A stretch of 64,000 nt of DNA from positions 310,001-374,000 of the forward strand of contig CALVBI010000001.1 in assembly GCA_944325735.1 (NCBI GenBank), in the 5' to 3' direction. This document shows positions 15,668 through 26,648 of the stretch, piece by piece. Source of the DNA: Candidatus Gastranaerophilales bacterium (GTDB taxonomy: Bacteria; Cyanobacteriota; Vampirovibrionia; Gastranaerophilales; Gastranaerophilaceae). The number at the start of each line of letters is the position of its first letter. Position 1 is the stretch's first letter. The position numbers and the translations under genes are program-made. The notes under the pieces are model-generated. The model was not told the DNA's origin. It did no database searches and saw only the letters and a program-made list of their open reading frames with translations.

Positions 15668-16740
15668 TTCAACAACTTAATTAATTCATCAGGTAAAAAT
15701 TCAAATGCTTCTACTGTTGAATAATCAGTCGGCAAAATGAATACAATACTTTTTGATGTAGCTTTTTTATCCATTTGCATTAATTTAATCATTTTATCAA
15801 GATTAAATGTTGGTATTTCTTTAAAGTTGTATTTTTTTATTACGTCTTCTGCAAGGTATTTGTAGTTTTTGTCAATAAGATTTCTTTTTACAGCGAGATT
15901 AAAAGCAAATTTCATACCTTCAACTATTGCTTCGCCATGTGTGAATTTTTTATATTTAGTAATTTTTTCAATAGCGTGGCCATATGTATGACCAAAGTTT
16001 AGAATTCTTCTAAGTCCATTTTCTTTTTCATCTTTTTCGACAACAGAAATCTTGAGTTTTACACAGATTTCAATAAGTTTTGATAACGTTTTTTCATCAC
16101 GATTTAGGATTTCTTGGGATTTTTCAGATAAGAAATTTGTAAGATTTAATTCTTCTTCGCATTTACAGCTTTTTTCGATAAAAGAATATTTTACAACCTC
16201 TCCTAATCCTGTTTTGAATTGCCTATCGTCAAGAGTTTTCAAAAATTTCGGGTTAATGAAAACTATTTTAGGTTGATAAAAAGCGCCGACAAGATTTTTA
16301 CCAAAATCTGTGTCAATTGCAACTTTCCCGCCTACAGAACTATCAACGCATGCAAGCAGAGTTGTTGGAACTTGAATAAAATCAATTCCTCTCATATAAG
16401 TTGATGCGACAAATCCAGCTAAATCTCCAACTACTCCTCCGCCTATTGCGATAATTACATCTTTACGGGTTAATTTTTTTTTGAGAGCAAAGTTAGTGAT
16501 TTTTTGATAGTTTTTAAAATTCTTTTCTTTTTCCCCGTCTTTTAGAATAAATTTATTTTCTTTAGGGATATTGAGTTTTTTTCCGTAAATTTTTTCAACT
16601 TTTTCAGAAATTACAGCAAGATATTTTTTATCTTTTGTGTAAGATAAAATTTTTTCTGCCAAATCTGTGATATCTTCATTTTTAATTACAATCGGATAAC
16701 TATTTTCTTCTTGCTTAATTTTTACTGATAAATCAACCAT
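15664..16740 (-). CDS. aroB: 3-dehydroquinate synthase
   Basis: 358 residues, second step of the shikimate pathway (DAHP to 3-dehydroquinate; NAD and Zn/Co dependent). Motifs: AIGGGVVGDLAGFVASTYMRG (NAD site), PTTLLACVDSSVGGKVAID, and the metal-binding FGHTYGHAIE and THGEAIVEGM. Normal length. The start overlaps the 3' end of aroK by eight bases, so the two are translated from one mRNA. Confidence 0.96.
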   Translation of the reverse strand: MVDLSVKIKQEENSYPIVIKNEDITDLAEKILSYTKDKKYLAVISEKVEKIYGKKLNIPKENKFILKDGEKEKNFKNYQKITNFALKKKLTRKDVIIAIGGGVVGDLAGFVASTYMRGIDFIQVPTTLLACVDSSVGGKVAIDTDFGKNLVGAFYQPKIVFINPKFLKTLDDRQFKTGLGEVVKYSFIEKSCKCEEELNLTNFLSEKSQEILNRDEKTLSKLIEICVKLKISVVEKDEKENGLRRILNFGHTYGHAIEKITKYKKFTHGEAIVEGMKFAFNLAVKRNLIDKNYKYLAEDVIKKYNFKEIPTFNLDKMIKLMQMDKKATSKSIVFILPTDYSTVEAFEFLPDELIKLLN

Positions 16741-17242
16741 TTAATGCTCCGAGAATTTCTTTTACAATATCATATGGAGTTTTTCCGTTTGTGTCAATTA
16801 TGATATTTGCTTTTTCGTAATTTTTTTTACGCATTTCAATAATATTTGCTATTTTTTCAATAGAAAAATTCTTTTTTAAAAGAGGTCTGTGAGTTTCGTT
16901 TTTAATTCTTGTATAAATTTCTTCAGGTGTTGCTTTTAAATAAATTACATTTGCACTATCAAGCATTATCTTTCTGTTATCTTCTCTTTCAAAAGCTCCT
17001 CCGCCTGCTGAAATTATCATATTTTTTTCTTTACAGAATTTTCTTATTTTTTCGCTTTCAAGCATTCTGAAAAAAGGTTCACCATGTTTTAAAAAGATTT
17101 CTGAAATCTTTTTTTGAGTACTTTTTTCAATTTCTGCATCAATATCAACATATTGAAAATCGGTGAGAGTTTTACTTAATTCTGCTCCCACAGTGGTCTT
17201 TCCGCTACCCATCATGCCGATTAATACAATATTGCTTTTCAT
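16733..17242 (-). CDS. aroK: Shikimate kinase
   Basis: 169 residues, ATP-dependent phosphorylation of shikimate. The P-loop GMMGSGKTT spans 9-17, DIDAEIE lies in the shikimate/Mg site, and SAGGGAF and the lid RPLL are present. There is no Shine-Dalgarno sequence. A TAAAAT -10 ends six bases before the ATG, so the aroK-aroB transcript would start at the start codon. Operon with aroB (8-base overlap). Confidence 0.95.
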   Translation of the reverse strand: MKSNIVLIGMMGSGKTTVGAELSKTLTDFQYVDIDAEIEKSTQKKISEIFLKHGEPFFRMLESEKIRKFCKEKNMIISAGGGAFEREDNRKIMLDSANVIYLKATPEEIYTRIKNETHRPLLKKNFSIEKIANIIEMRKKNYEKANIIIDTNGKTPYDIVKEILGALNG

Positions 17243-17248
17243 ATCTGT

Positions 17249-17254
17249 ATTTTA
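17249..17254 (-). promoter_or_regulatory. -10 element of a leaderless aroK-aroB transcript
   Basis: TAAAAT, then six bases, then the aroK ATG. No RBS is present between them. Confidence 0.5.
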
Positions 17255-17263
17255 CTATAAAAA

Positions 17264-17291
17264 AAAGACTTACAAAATAATGTAAGTCTTT
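17264..17291 (-). terminator. Intrinsic terminator after ctpA
   Basis: Perfect 11-bp stem (17264-17274 with 17281-17291), followed on the minus strand by a long T run. It separates ctpA from aroK. Confidence 0.85.
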
Positions 17292-17315
17292 CTTTTTGGT
17301 AAGTATATTTATTTT

Positions 17316-18536
17316 TTATTGAACAGCAATTTCTTGTCCGCCTGTCATTTTACTTAAGACTTCAATTGCTTTTTTAAGTTGAAGATCGTTTTTATTTTTT
17401 ACATCTTCTTCTGTTAATTTTACTTCAATATCAGGAGTGATACCTTTTTTGTTAATATCAGTACCATTTGGTGTTAAATATTTTTGGATTGTGATATTTA
17501 TACCAGATTCATAAGGTAGTTTGTTAATTTCTTGAACCAAACCTTTACCAAATGATTGTTCTCCAATGATTACTGCTCTGTGGTTATCTTTCATAGCTCC
17601 TGAGAAAATTTCTGAAGCTGATGCTGAACCTTTGTTAATTAGTACAACTACAGGTTTTTTAGTGTATACACCTGCAGATGCTCTTTGAGTTTCTTTGTAA
17701 CCATCTCTATCAACTGTGCTTACAATTGTTCCGCCATCTAAGAACATATCTGAAATATAAATAGCGTTTGTCAAAAGTCCGCCTGGATTTGATCTTAAAT
17801 CGATGATAAAACCTTTTTTATCTTTGTTATTATTTAATATTGTTCCAAATTCAGTTGCTGCATTTCTGCTTATAAATGAGCTTAATCTGATATAGCAAAA
17901 ATCATTTGGAAGTTTTACATCAGTTGGTAATTTTTGTGAAATTGATTTAATTTCAATTTCTGCACGTGTAATTATATATTTTTTAGGTGGATTATCTTTG
18001 CGTTTTACAAGTAAAGTAACTTGTGTACCTTCTTTACCTCTGATTTTATCAGCGGCTTTGTCAACAGTAATTCCTTTTGTACTTACACCGTCAATTTCTA
18101 AGATTTCATCGTCTGCCTGCAAGCCTGCTTTTTCTGCAGGAGTATCTTCAATTGGTGCAATTACCATTAATTTTCCATCTTTTACGGCAATTTGGATACC
18201 GATACCTTTTAAAGAACCTTTAATGGAACTTGTTTCTTCTGCAAATTCTTTAGGGTCTAAAAATTTTGTATAAGGATCGTTTAAACTTGCAACCATTGTG
18301 TTAATTGCAACATATGCGTCTTCATTTGTTCTGATTTGGTTATCATATTTGTGACGCCATTTTGCCCAATCCTGTTGGTTGTTAGATTGATCTACAAATT
18401 TATTGTTAATTAATCTCCAAACATTATCATATAAATCTGTAGGGCTGTAAGCAAAAACATTATCTCTGATTACCCAGCCTGATAGGAACAAAAATGCTCC
18501 AAAAAATATAATGCTTTTTTTCATAATGTTTCTCAT
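17316..18536 (-). CDS. ctpA: Carboxy-terminal processing peptidase (S41, CtpA-like)
   Basis: 406 residues. An N-terminal hydrophobic signal or anchor (about 5-30) places it in the periplasm. A PDZ domain (about 105-185, with KGIGIQIAVKDGK and AGLQADDEILEIDG) precedes the S41 catalytic domain. The catalytic SASASE block lies at 304-309 and the lysine at 331 (EQSFGKG). The family trims protein C-termini and in cyanobacteria includes the D1-processing enzyme. GGAGGG upstream is rather far (about 14 bases) from the first ATG and fits either ATG (residue 1 or 5). Confidence 0.93.
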   Translation of the reverse strand: MRNIMKKSIIFFGAFLFLSGWVIRDNVFAYSPTDLYDNVWRLINNKFVDQSNNQQDWAKWRHKYDNQIRTNEDAYVAINTMVASLNDPYTKFLDPKEFAEETSSIKGSLKGIGIQIAVKDGKLMVIAPIEDTPAEKAGLQADDEILEIDGVSTKGITVDKAADKIRGKEGTQVTLLVKRKDNPPKKYIITRAEIEIKSISQKLPTDVKLPNDFCYIRLSSFISRNAATEFGTILNNNKDKKGFIIDLRSNPGGLLTNAIYISDMFLDGGTIVSTVDRDGYKETQRASAGVYTKKPVVVLINKGSASASEIFSGAMKDNHRAVIIGEQSFGKGLVQEINKLPYESGINITIQKYLTPNGTDINKKGITPDIEVKLTEEDVKNKNDLQLKKAIEVLSKMTGGQEIAVQ

Positions 18537-18704
18537 TCTTTAACTATTTCCCTCCAAATACTCTTAACCTTTTTGTGCACAACTTAATTATTAAGATGTT
18601 TTTTTAATAAAAAAGTTTCCATGTGTACTTTTAAGAATTAAAAGTTTTTGTTTTTATATTATCATAATTTTTTTAAAAAAGGAAATTTTCATCACACTTT
18701 GCAA

Positions 18705-18863
18705 CTATTTTTTTTCTTCACTCATTATTAGATAAGTCAGCATTTCTAATCTTGATAGTAATTCAGTATAGCAGTCAATAGTGATATCTAAATTGTTTTT
18801 TGCAGCTTCTTTACTGATTTCAATAGTTTTTAAGATTTCTTTTTTCATACTCTGATTAATCAT
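18705..18863 (-). CDS. 52-residue helical small protein divergent from an XRE regulator
   Basis: A short frame from ATG 18861-18863 to TAG 18705-18707, with AGGA seven bases upstream. The product is charged and probably all-helical (KKEILKTIEISKEAAK...). Codon use looks like the neighbours. No family is recognised. It faces the XRE gene at 19003 across about 140 bases, the same arrangement as three other XRE genes in this window, so it may be that regulator's target. Confidence 0.55.
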   Translation of the reverse strand: MINQSMKKEILKTIEISKEAAKNNLDITIDCYTELLSRLEMLTYLIMSEEKK

Positions 18864-19002
18864 AAAATAATCCTCATAATTTTTTCTATTTGGATTATAT
18901 ATTATTGATAAAAATAAATCAAGAAAAAACGGAAATAAAATTAAAAAACTTAAAATCTGCTAAAATAAAATGTCAATATGGCTGATTTTAAGATTTATCA
19001 AC

Positions 19003-19236
19003 ATGATTGATAATAAAAATATGGATAATGAATATCTGAAAAAGTTTGCACAACATTTAAAAAAAATCAGAAAAGAGAAAAATATTAAACAAGATGATTT
19101 TTTAGATGTAAATGGAATTTCACGCTCAACTATTGCGATGGTTGAAACGGCAAAAACTGATATTACTTTGTCTAAATTAAAAATTATAGCTGATGTTTTA
19201 GGGGTAAATTTAAAGGAATTAGTTGATTTTGACTAA
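19003..19236 (+). CDS. XRE-family transcriptional regulator
   Basis: 77 residues from ATG 19003 (ATG 19021 is also possible; the ATG at 18970 lies only three bases after a TAAAAT -10 and is unlikely). A single HTH_3 domain: LKKIRKEKNIKQDDFLDVNGISRSTIAMVE, then LKIIADVLGVNLKELVDFD. It has no other domain. It probably represses the divergent small gene and itself. The 3' end overlaps the metallophosphoesterase stop by four bases on the opposite strand. Confidence 0.8.
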   Translation: MIDNKNMDNEYLKKFAQHLKKIRKEKNIKQDDFLDVNGISRSTIAMVETAKTDITLSKLKIIADVLGVNLKELVDFD

Positions 19237-20009
19237 TTAAATTCTATTACTGCAATTTCAGGCAGACAGTTAAATCTCATAGGTAAAATGCTTGTCCCAA
19301 GACCATATGTTGTATATATTTTTTTACCTTTATACTCATAGTATCCGTTAGCAAATTTTTTTCCAAATTTAGAAGGAACAACAATTGCTTGAGGAAATCT
19401 TATTTGTCCGCCATGTAAATGTCCTGCAAGGGTTAAGTTTACGCTATTTGGAACATCAGGTATTATATCAGGTGTATGGGATAGTAGAATTACAGGTTCT
19501 TTAGTGTTTTTCAATGCTTTATTAATGTCAGGAGTACCTGTTTGCAAATCATCTACTCCTGCAATACAGAATTTTTCAAAACAAACATTGGTATTAAAAA
19601 GGACTTTTATATTATTTTTTTCAAGTTCTTTTACAATTTCTTCTTTTCCCTGCCAGCCGTCATGATTCCCTACAACAGCGTATGCTCCATGTTTTGATGT
19701 TATATTGGAAAAACTTTTAGCTATTTTATCAATAGTCATTGAAGATCCTTTTTTGTGTCCGCTCACATAATCTCCGCCGAGTAAAACTATATCTGCATTT
19801 TGCTTATTTATTGCTCTGATTGTTCTTTCTAATCTGTAGTTTTCATAGGGTTTTATATGAAAATCACTCGCAAAAACGATTTTTAACCCTTTTAGCTGTT
19901 CGTCTTTAATTTGCAAATGTTTTACGGTTAGGGTATTTGGTTCAATAATTACTGACCAAATTAATAAACAAATTAATGATAAAAATAAAGATAAAATAAT
20001 AATTTTCAT
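19233..20009 (-). CDS. Membrane-anchored metallophosphoesterase (YkuE/YaeI-like)
   Basis: 258 residues. An N-terminal membrane helix (2-22) is followed by a calcineurin-like domain with the full metal-binding set: ASDFHI, GGDYVSG, VGNHDGW, LLSHTPD and AGHLHGGQ. This order matches the YkuE/YaeI subfamily of membrane-facing phosphohydrolases; some act on UDP-diacylglucosamine or phospholipid substrates, but none can be assigned here. TATAAT ends six bases before the ATG and no RBS is present, so the mRNA is predicted to be leaderless. Confidence 0.85.
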   Translation of the reverse strand: MKIIILSLFLSLICLLIWSVIIEPNTLTVKHLQIKDEQLKGLKIVFASDFHIKPYENYRLERTIRAINKQNADIVLLGGDYVSGHKKGSSMTIDKIAKSFSNITSKHGAYAVVGNHDGWQGKEEIVKELEKNNIKVLFNTNVCFEKFCIAGVDDLQTGTPDINKALKNTKEPVILLSHTPDIIPDVPNSVNLTLAGHLHGGQIRFPQAIVVPSKFGKKFANGYYEYKGKKIYTTYGLGTSILPMRFNCLPEIAVIEFN

Positions 20010-20015
20010 AATTTA

Positions 20016-20021
20016 ATTATA
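20016..20021 (-). promoter_or_regulatory. -10 element of the metallophosphoesterase gene
   Basis: Consensus TATAAT, six bases before the ATG, no RBS between: leaderless start predicted. Confidence 0.5.
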
Positions 20022-20080
20022 TAATACCAGAAATCTTATTAGCCGAAAGTCTATATTTTAAAAAATTGGAAATAAAATTA

Positions 20081-20110
20081 AAAAGCCCCTTATTATTTAA
20101 GGGACTTTTT
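20081..20110 (-). terminator. Intrinsic terminator after rpoD
   Basis: On the minus strand AAAAGTCCCTTA pairs with TAAGGGGCTTTT (one U-G wobble) and runs into T-rich DNA. It ends the dnaG-rpoD transcript. Confidence 0.8.
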
Positions 20111-20122
20111 GAAAATTTTAAC

Positions 20123-21223
20123 TTATGCTTCAACATATTCTCTAAGACGTTTGCTTCTGTTAGGGTGACGCAATTTTCTTAGAGCTTTTGCTTCAATTTG
20201 TCTGATACGTTCACGAGTTACACCGAACAATTGTCCAACTTCTTCCAAAGTTCTTTGACGACCGTCGTCCATACCGAAACGTAATCTTAAAACATCACGT
20301 TCTCTTGGAGATAGTGTGCATAAAACTTCTGCTAAATCTTCTCTCAAAAGTTCTGAAGCTACTGTCTTAATTGGTGCATCTGCTTCTTTGTCTTCGATAA
20401 AATCACCTAAACGAGAATCTTCTTCTTTACCGATTGGAGTTTCTAATGATAAAGGTTCTTGAGCAATTTTAATGATTTCACGAAGTTTTGGAATTGATAC
20501 GTTCATTTCGATAGCCAATTCATCTTCAGTTGGTTTTCTTGAAAGTTCTTGAGCTAATCTTCTTGTAACTTTTTTCAATTTATTAATTGTTTCTACCATA
20601 TGAACAGGAATTCTGATAGTTCTAGCTTGATCTGCAATAGCTCTTGTAATAGCTTGTCTAATCCACCAAGTTGCATATGTTGAGAATTTGAATCCTCTTT
20701 CATGATCAAATTTTTCAGCAGCACGGATAAGACCTAAGTTACCTTCTTGGATCAAGTCTAAGAAAAGCATTCCACGTCCTACATATTTTTTAGCAATACT
20801 TACAACTAAACGAAGGTTTGCTTGGACTAATTTTCTTTTAGCAATAGCACCAGGTGTGCCACCTTCTAAAATTTTTCTTGCAAGTTCGATTTCTTCGTTA
20901 GCTGATAATAATTTAATTCTACCGATTTCTCTTAAATATAATCTTACAGGGTCATCAACAGCTATACCTTTTGGCATTTCAAAATCAGAGTCAGATTCTT
21001 CTTCGTGGCCGCCCATCATATAAATGTCATCTAAATTAACTTTAGTTTCCATTTTTTCAGTAACGATATCCTCGATATTATCTGTGCTGATGTCCATGTT
21101 CATATAATTAACACCATCAGCTTCAGCTGAAAGTGCACCATCTTCATTGATTTCATGTAAATCTAGATTATCTTCATCCATAATGCTTACAATAGAGGAG
21201 TTGCTTTGTCTTTTTTTACTCAT
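20123..21223 (-). CDS. rpoD: Primary RNA polymerase sigma factor RpoD/SigA
   Basis: 366 residues. Region 1.2 ([16 protein letters not shown]), region 2 ([25 protein letters not shown] and the -10 recognition helix with [14 protein letters not shown]), region 3, and region 4 ending in [21 protein letters not shown] are all present. The long acidic N-terminus is region 1.1-like. It is the vegetative sigma factor. It overlaps dnaG by eight bases in the order dnaG-rpoD, as in classic macromolecular-synthesis operons but without rpsU. Confidence 0.97.
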   Translation of the reverse strand: MSKKRQSNSSIVSIMDEDNLDLHEINEDGALSAEADGVNYMNMDISTDNIEDIVTEKMETKVNLDDIYMMGGHEEESDSDFEMPKGIAVDDPVRLYLREIGRIKLLSANEEIELARKILEGGTPGAIAKRKLVQANLRLVVSIAKKYVGRGMLFLDLIQEGNLGLIRAAEKFDHERGFKFSTYATWWIRQAITRAIADQARTIRIPVHMVETINKLKKVTRRLAQELSRKPTEDELAIEMNVSIPKLREIIKIAQEPLSLETPIGKEEDSRLGDFIEDKEADAPIKTVASELLREDLAEVLCTLSPRERDVLRLRFGMDDGRQRTLEEVGQLFGVTRERIRQIEAKALRKLRHPNRSKRLREYVEA

Positions 21224-23102
21224 TCATTTTCTCCAATTTTAATCTGTTATTTATCTTATCTCTTAGCTGCATTTGAATTTTCAGGGCTTCTGTTTCATTA
21301 TCATTTGCGCTTTTATATAAATTTCTGATTTGTTCTTGTTCTTTTTCTTTTTGACATTGATTTATCTTATTAATGTTTTCTGTGATTACCATTACAAAAT
21401 CGTTGTCATCAAGGTTTTGGAAAGTTTCGGAAATACTTATTAAATCTGTTATAATCTTTTGTGTTTCCGGTTCATTAACGAATGCTGTATATAGCTTTTC
21501 GATTAATTCTTTCACATTATTTACGGTACATGTTAATTTGTCAATTGTAGATTTTACATTTATTAACGTTTCGTTCGTAAATGGGGTATCGCCTATCATT
21601 TGCCTGATTTGTTCAAATGAGAAATGATTGTCGCTTACAAGAAAAATGCTCAATAAATTTTTTTGCGCTTTTTCTGAAATTGGTACATTTTTCTTAACAA
21701 TTTTTTCTATATTGTTAGTTTTAGTGGTTGTAAAAGAATTATTTTGAGATTTTTTTATCTCACGCATAAGAGCATTTTCATCTATTCTTAGTGTATTTGC
21801 AATCATACGAATATATTCTGATTGAATAATTTCGTTGTTAATTTCTTGTAAAATTGGAATAACTTCTTTTATAGTCTTTGTCTTTTCAATAGGAGTTTGT
21901 GGTTTTTCTTTTAATATGCTGTTAATTTGAAAATCCAATAAAAGTGGAGCATGTTCCATATATTCTTTATAACTTTCAGCTCCGACAGAACGGATAAATT
22001 CATCTGGGTCTTTGCCTTCCGGTGGAGCAATTACTCTTATTTCACAAGAATATTTGTCATCTGTTGTAGAAATATAGCTTTCATCAAATTGTTTAATATT
22101 CCCAAGTCCCGCAAATGCATTTTTTATAAGTTCTGCATTTCTGTTTGTAGCTTTTTGACCTGCTGAATCGGTATCAAAAGACAGATAAATTTTTCTTGAT
22201 GGAGTATATCTCGATAATAATTTTATGTGGTCTGCTGTCAATGATGTTCCGCAAGATGCTACTGCATTTTCAATCCCATGAGCTTGGGCAGAGATTACAT
22301 CAAAATAGCCTTCCATTAAAATTACGCTGTCGTTTTCTTTGATTGAGTCTTTTGCTGTGTATAGTCCATATAATAATTTACTTTTATTGTAAATAGGTGA
22401 ATCTGAAGAGTTAAGATATTTTGGCTGTTGGTCTTTTTCTATAGCACGTGCTCCGAATGCGACAAATTCTCCAAATTCATTTTGAATAGGGATAATTATA
22501 CGATTTCTAAATCGGTCTATGTATTCGCCTTCCTTTGTCTTAATTATCAGGCCTGCTTTTTCCATAACTTCTTCAGAAAATTCATTTCTAAACTTTTTAT
22601 AGAACATGGTAAAAGTTTTAGGAGCAAGTCCTATGTGGTATTTTTCAATAATATCTTTTGTAATTCCACGTCCTGTCAAATATTCTATAACATGAGTTGT
22701 TTCAGGTTCTTTGTCTTTTAATAATCTTAAATTATAAAACTCTGCAGCTTTTGTGCAGGCTTTAATCATTTCTTCTTTTAAGCCTTTTGTTTCTGTTTTG
22801 TTGTAATTTATCGGCATTTCAAGGCCGAATTTTTCAGCGAGTTCTCTTGCAACTTCAATAAACTCTTTGTTTTGAGTTTTCATTATGAATGTGAGAGCAT
22901 CTCCGCCTTCTCCACAGCCAAAACATTTGTAAATCCCTAAATTTGGGTTTACGGAAAAAGATGGGGTTTTTTCTTTATGGAATGGGCATAATCCCCAATA
23001 ATGACCGCCGTTTTTCTTTAATATAACCTGTTCAGATACAACATCTACTATATCCAAGCGTTCTTTAATTTGAGATACTAATTCTTCAATAGTTTTTGCC
23101 AT
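21216..23102 (-). CDS. dnaG: DNA primase
   Basis: 628 residues. The N-terminal CHC2 zinc finger ([11 protein letters not shown], then CFGCGEGGD) lies at about 38-66. The TOPRIM catalytic core includes LMEGYFDVI and [11 protein letters not shown] divergent C-terminal helicase-binding domain follows. It makes RNA primers for replication. A TGC-TACATT extended -10 ends six bases before the ATG and no RBS is seen, so the dnaG-rpoD mRNA is predicted to be leaderless. Confidence 0.96.
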   Translation of the reverse strand: MAKTIEELVSQIKERLDIVDVVSEQVILKKNGGHYWGLCPFHKEKTPSFSVNPNLGIYKCFGCGEGGDALTFIMKTQNKEFIEVARELAEKFGLEMPINYNKTETKGLKEEMIKACTKAAEFYNLRLLKDKEPETTHVIEYLTGRGITKDIIEKYHIGLAPKTFTMFYKKFRNEFSEEVMEKAGLIIKTKEGEYIDRFRNRIIIPIQNEFGEFVAFGARAIEKDQQPKYLNSSDSPIYNKSKLLYGLYTAKDSIKENDSVILMEGYFDVISAQAHGIENAVASCGTSLTADHIKLLSRYTPSRKIYLSFDTDSAGQKATNRNAELIKNAFAGLGNIKQFDESYISTTDDKYSCEIRVIAPPEGKDPDEFIRSVGAESYKEYMEHAPLLLDFQINSILKEKPQTPIEKTKTIKEVIPILQEINNEIIQSEYIRMIANTLRIDENALMREIKKSQNNSFTTTKTNNIEKIVKKNVPISEKAQKNLLSIFLVSDNHFSFEQIRQMIGDTPFTNETLINVKSTIDKLTCTVNNVKELIEKLYTAFVNEPETQKIITDLISISETFQNLDDNDFVMVITENINKINQCQKEKEQEQIRNLYKSANDNETEALKIQMQLRDKINNRLKLEKMNE

Positions 23103-23108
23103 AATTAC

Positions 23109-23117
23109 AATGTAGCA
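23109..23117 (-). promoter_or_regulatory. Extended -10 of the dnaG-rpoD operon
   Basis: TGCTACATT followed by six bases and the dnaG ATG; leaderless start predicted. Confidence 0.5.
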
Positions 23118-23193
23118 TTAACAAAAACAGAAATCAAAAATTACCTATATGTCTAATTGATTAGATAAATTCAATATATATTATTTATGTATT

Positions 23194-24609
23194 ATGGAAA
23201 ATCTGTTAGATTCGACAGAAAATAAAGACATAATTTTTGTAAATGATGTGAAAGAGCTTAAAAATATTAAAGGTCTGGTAAATAAAAGGCTCTGTATAAT
23301 AAAAACCGATTTTAAAGATATAAATAAAATTAAAAGTTTCTGCAAAAAATACCCTGAACTCGAGATCTGGTTAGCTTGTAAAGAAATTTCCAGAAAAAAT
23401 ATATTATTTGCAAATTCCTGCGGTGTAAAAAATGTTATTGAATATCCGATTAAAAAAGAAGTTTTAGATGATTTGTTAAAAAACAAACTCCAAAAAAATT
23501 TTGGCAAAAATTCAGAAAAAGATGAAAAAATTTTAGAACTTATTAAGGGTAAAAAAGTTATGATTGTAGATGACAATCAGTTCAATATCGAGCTTTTGGA
23601 AGAAACTTTGAAATCCTTAAACTTAAATTTATTATCTTTTCAAAAACCTAAAGAAGCAGCAAAAATTATTGATTTAGAAAAATTTGATTTGTTTTTATTA
23701 GATGTAATGATGCCTGAGTTATCAGGGTTTGATTTGGCGGAGATGATTAAGAAATCCAGATTAAACAGTGATACGCCGATTGTTTTTATTTCTGCTTTGT
23801 CAGATGTTGAAAATAAAGTAAAAGGTTTTAATTTAGGTTCTTATGCTTATATTGAAAAACCTTTCAATATAAAAGTTGTAAAATCTCAAATTCTTAATTT
23901 ATTAAAGACGAATTGCAAACGAGAAAATAATTCCAGATTAAAAGATTCCTACTGGGCAATGGTGACACATGATATGAAAGGACCGGTTCAGGCTGAACTA
24001 TCAGCTCTGAACTTTTTATTAAAGACAGGAAAATTCGATAATCAACAAGTGGAAGTTTTAAATGGTATGGTTAGTTCTACCAAATTTTTACAGACACTGA
24101 TTACCAATGTAATGAAAAAATATAATTACGATAACGGCAAAATTGTAATTAATCCTGCAATGAATTCTTTCAAAAATTTGATTACCGAATGCTGTGACGA
24201 GGTTCAATATATTGCGTCAGATAGGGATATTTTAGTTAAAGCTTTTTATAATTCAAAATTTGATAATATAATATTTGATTACGATGAAATGAAAAGAGTT
24301 ATTCATAATCTTTTGGCTAATGCTTTAAAATTCAGTTATAAGCACAAGGAAATTTTAGTAAAAGTTAAAGATTATGAAAATAATATAATGGTCTCAATTG
24401 AAAATTACGGTATAGGAATAAAATTAGAAAATCCTGATGATGTATTTGAACAATTTATCTCTTATTGTGAGGATAGCAAGACTGTAAGCTCAGGTCTTGG
24501 ATTGTATATTTCTAAACAGATAATTTTAGCTCACAAAGGTAATATTCATTTCAAAAGTACCCCTTGTGACAAAACAATCGTTACGTTTACTTTACCTGTA
24601 AAACCTTAA
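23194..24609 (+). CDS. Receiver-histidine kinase hybrid (REC then HisKA-HATPase)
   Basis: 471 residues, no membrane segment, so cytoplasmic. Residues 1-100 look like a degenerate receiver ([17 protein letters not shown]). A full receiver follows at about 121-238: VDDN acidic pair at 125-128, phosphoacceptor D170 (LLLDVMMPE), and the K of EKPF. The kinase core has H259 in [11 protein letters not shown] and an HATPase domain with [11 protein letters not shown] and [12 protein letters not shown]. Receiver-first, kinase-last order is common in cyanobacteria. Input and partner are unknown. No RBS is seen. The gene faces away from dnaG. Confidence 0.88.
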   Translation: MENLLDSTENKDIIFVNDVKELKNIKGLVNKRLCIIKTDFKDINKIKSFCKKYPELEIWLACKEISRKNILFANSCGVKNVIEYPIKKEVLDDLLKNKLQKNFGKNSEKDEKILELIKGKKVMIVDDNQFNIELLEETLKSLNLNLLSFQKPKEAAKIIDLEKFDLFLLDVMMPELSGFDLAEMIKKSRLNSDTPIVFISALSDVENKVKGFNLGSYAYIEKPFNIKVVKSQILNLLKTNCKRENNSRLKDSYWAMVTHDMKGPVQAELSALNFLLKTGKFDNQQVEVLNGMVSSTKFLQTLITNVMKKYNYDNGKIVINPAMNSFKNLITECCDEVQYIASDRDILVKAFYNSKFDNIIFDYDEMKRVIHNLLANALKFSYKHKEILVKVKDYENNIMVSIENYGIGIKLENPDDVFEQFISYCEDSKTVSSGLGLYISKQIILAHKGNIHFKSTPCDKTIVTFTLPVKP

Positions 24610-24611
24610 AC

Positions 24612-24639
24612 TTGATGTTATCTGTTTTTTTCATATAAT
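24612..24639 (+). promoter_or_regulatory. lepA promoter
   Basis: TTGATG at 24612-24617, 16-base spacer, TATAAT at 24634-24639, then seven bases to the lepA ATG. Leaderless start predicted. Confidence 0.65.
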
Positions 24640-24646
24640 AAAAATT

Positions 24647-26449
24647 ATGAAGTATAAAGATAATGTAAGAAATTTTTGTATAATAGCCCATATTGACCAT
24701 GGAAAATCAACCCTAGCTGACAGATTGCTTGAAAAAACAGGTACTGTCGCTCAACGTGATATGCAAAATCAGATTATGGATTCCATGGATATCGAAAGAG
24801 AACGCGGAATTACTATTAAATTAAATTCTGCAAGAATGAATTATAAAGCTAAAGACGGTAAGGATTATATACTTAACCTTATTGATACACCGGGGCACGT
24901 TGACTTTTCTTACGAAGTATCAAGATCTTTGGCAGCTTGTGAGGGTGCATTGTTAATTGTAGATGCTACACAAGGGGTTGAAGCTCAAACTCTTGCAAAT
25001 GTTTACCTTGCAATAGAACAAAATCTTGAAATTATACCTGTAATAAATAAAATAGATTTGCCATCTGCTGATGTAGAAAGAGTTAAAGAAGAAATTGAAG
25101 AAGTTTTAGGTATTGATGCCTCTTTAGCTATTCCTGTAAGTGCAAAAGCAGGTATTGGTATTGAAGAAGTTTTGGAAGCAGTTGTCGATTTAATCCCGCC
25201 GCCTGTTGATAATTCTGACAAACCTTTGAGAGCTATGGTATTCGACAGTGCTTACGACCAATATTTGGGAACATTATGTTTCTTTAAAATTATGGACGGT
25301 AAAATTAAACTTGGTGACAAAGTTAAATTTATGGCGTCAGGTAAGGAATATGATGTTGTAGAACTCGGTTATCAAACTCCTGCAAGAGTTCAGGTAGATG
25401 AACTTGTATGTGGTGATGTTGGATATTTTGCAGGTTCTATTAAAGAATTGACAAGATTTGTAGGTGATACAGTTACAACTGTTGAAAATCCTGCAAAAGA
25501 ACCTCTACCTGGTTATAAAGAAGCTCTTCCAATGGTGTTCTCAGGCATGTATCCGGTTGATAACGATGAATATGCTGATTTGAAAGAAGCATTGGAAAAA
25601 TTAAAACTTAATGATAGCAGTATTACTTTTGAACCTGAAACATCAACTGCTTTGGGTTTTGGTTTCAGATGCGGATTTTTGGGTATGCTTCATATGGAAA
25701 TTGCTCAGGAACGTTTGGAACGTGAATATGGTCTTTCAATTGTAACTACAGCTCCGTCTGTTGTATATCATGTTTACAAAACAAACGGTGAAATGGTGGA
25801 AATTGATAACCCTGCTAATCTTCCGCCTGCTCAACTTAGAGATTATATTGAAGAACCTTATGTAAAAGTTCAAATTATTGCTCCAAATGATTATGTTGGA
25901 ACTTTAATGGATCTTGCACAGACAAAACGAGGTATTTTCAAAAATATGTCTTATATTGACAAAGTTCGTGCAAGTTTAGAATATGAAATACCTTTGAGTG
26001 AAGTAATTACAGATTTTTATGATCAATTAAAATCACGTACAAAAGGTTATGCAAGTATGGATTATGAATTTAAAGATTACAAGCGTTCAAAACTTGTAAA
26101 ACTGGATATTATGCTTGCAGGCGAAGTTGTAGACGCTCTATCTGTAATATGTCATGAAGATAGTGCTTTTTATATTGGTCAAAAATTAACAGCAAAACTT
26201 AAAGATATTATTCCTCGTCAATTATTTGAAGTTCCTATTCAAGCAGCAATAGGTGGTCGTGTAATTGCAAGGACAAATATTAAAGCAATGCGTAAAAACG
26301 TGTTGGATAAGTGTTATGGCGGAGATATTTCGCGTAAGCGAAAACTTTTAGAAAAACAAAAGAAGGGCAAAAAACGTATGAAGTCAGTAGGCCGCGTAGA
26401 AGTTCCTCAAGAAGCATTTATGGCTGTTCTGAGTCTTGAGGAGGAATAA
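24647..26449 (+). CDS. lepA: Elongation factor 4 (LepA)
   Basis: 600-residue translational GTPase. G1 is AHIDHGKST at 14-22, followed by the switch DTPGHVDF and NKIDLP. It has the EF-G-like domains and the LepA-specific C-terminal domain ending in [15 protein letters not shown]. The family helps ribosome function under stress, including back-translocation or initiation roles. Normal length. Its promoter places the transcript start at the ATG. The last 32 bases overlap a convergent LuxR-type gene. Confidence 0.97.
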   Translation: MKYKDNVRNFCIIAHIDHGKSTLADRLLEKTGTVAQRDMQNQIMDSMDIERERGITIKLNSARMNYKAKDGKDYILNLIDTPGHVDFSYEVSRSLAACEGALLIVDATQGVEAQTLANVYLAIEQNLEIIPVINKIDLPSADVERVKEEIEEVLGIDASLAIPVSAKAGIGIEEVLEAVVDLIPPPVDNSDKPLRAMVFDSAYDQYLGTLCFFKIMDGKIKLGDKVKFMASGKEYDVVELGYQTPARVQVDELVCGDVGYFAGSIKELTRFVGDTVTTVENPAKEPLPGYKEALPMVFSGMYPVDNDEYADLKEALEKLKLNDSSITFEPETSTALGFGFRCGFLGMLHMEIAQERLEREYGLSIVTTAPSVVYHVYKTNGEMVEIDNPANLPPAQLRDYIEEPYVKVQIIAPNDYVGTLMDLAQTKRGIFKNMSYIDKVRASLEYEIPLSEVITDFYDQLKSRTKGYASMDYEFKDYKRSKLVKLDIMLAGEVVDALSVICHEDSAFYIGQKLTAKLKDIIPRQLFEVPIQAAIGGRVIARTNIKAMRKNVLDKCYGGDISRKRKLLEKQKKGKKRMKSVGRVEVPQEAFMAVLSLEEE

Positions 26450-26648
26450 TATTATCCCTTGCTTTTATTGCTGCAGAAGTTCTGTTTGTAACGCCCAATT
26501 TTTTATAAGTATGAGTTAAATGAGCTTTAACAGTATGATCTGTTATACATAATTTTTCAGCAATTTCGCTGTTACTATCTCCATTCATCACTAATTTTAA
26601 AACGTCAATCTCTCTACCTGTAAGTTTGTTTGTTTTCTTCTTTTTCAT
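26418..26648 (-). CDS. Stand-alone LuxR-type HTH regulator
   Basis: 76 residues, essentially one GerE/LuxR DNA-binding domain: [46 protein letters not shown]. There is no receiver or sensor domain, so it is an orphan small regulator. No RBS is evident. The 3' end runs 32 bases into the end of lepA on the opposite strand. The 280 bases upstream hold nothing else I can identify. Targets are unknown. Confidence 0.8.
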   Translation of the reverse strand: MKKKKTNKLTGREIDVLKLVMNGDSNSEIAEKLCITDHTVKAHLTHTYKKLGVTNRTSAAIKARDNIIPPQDSEQP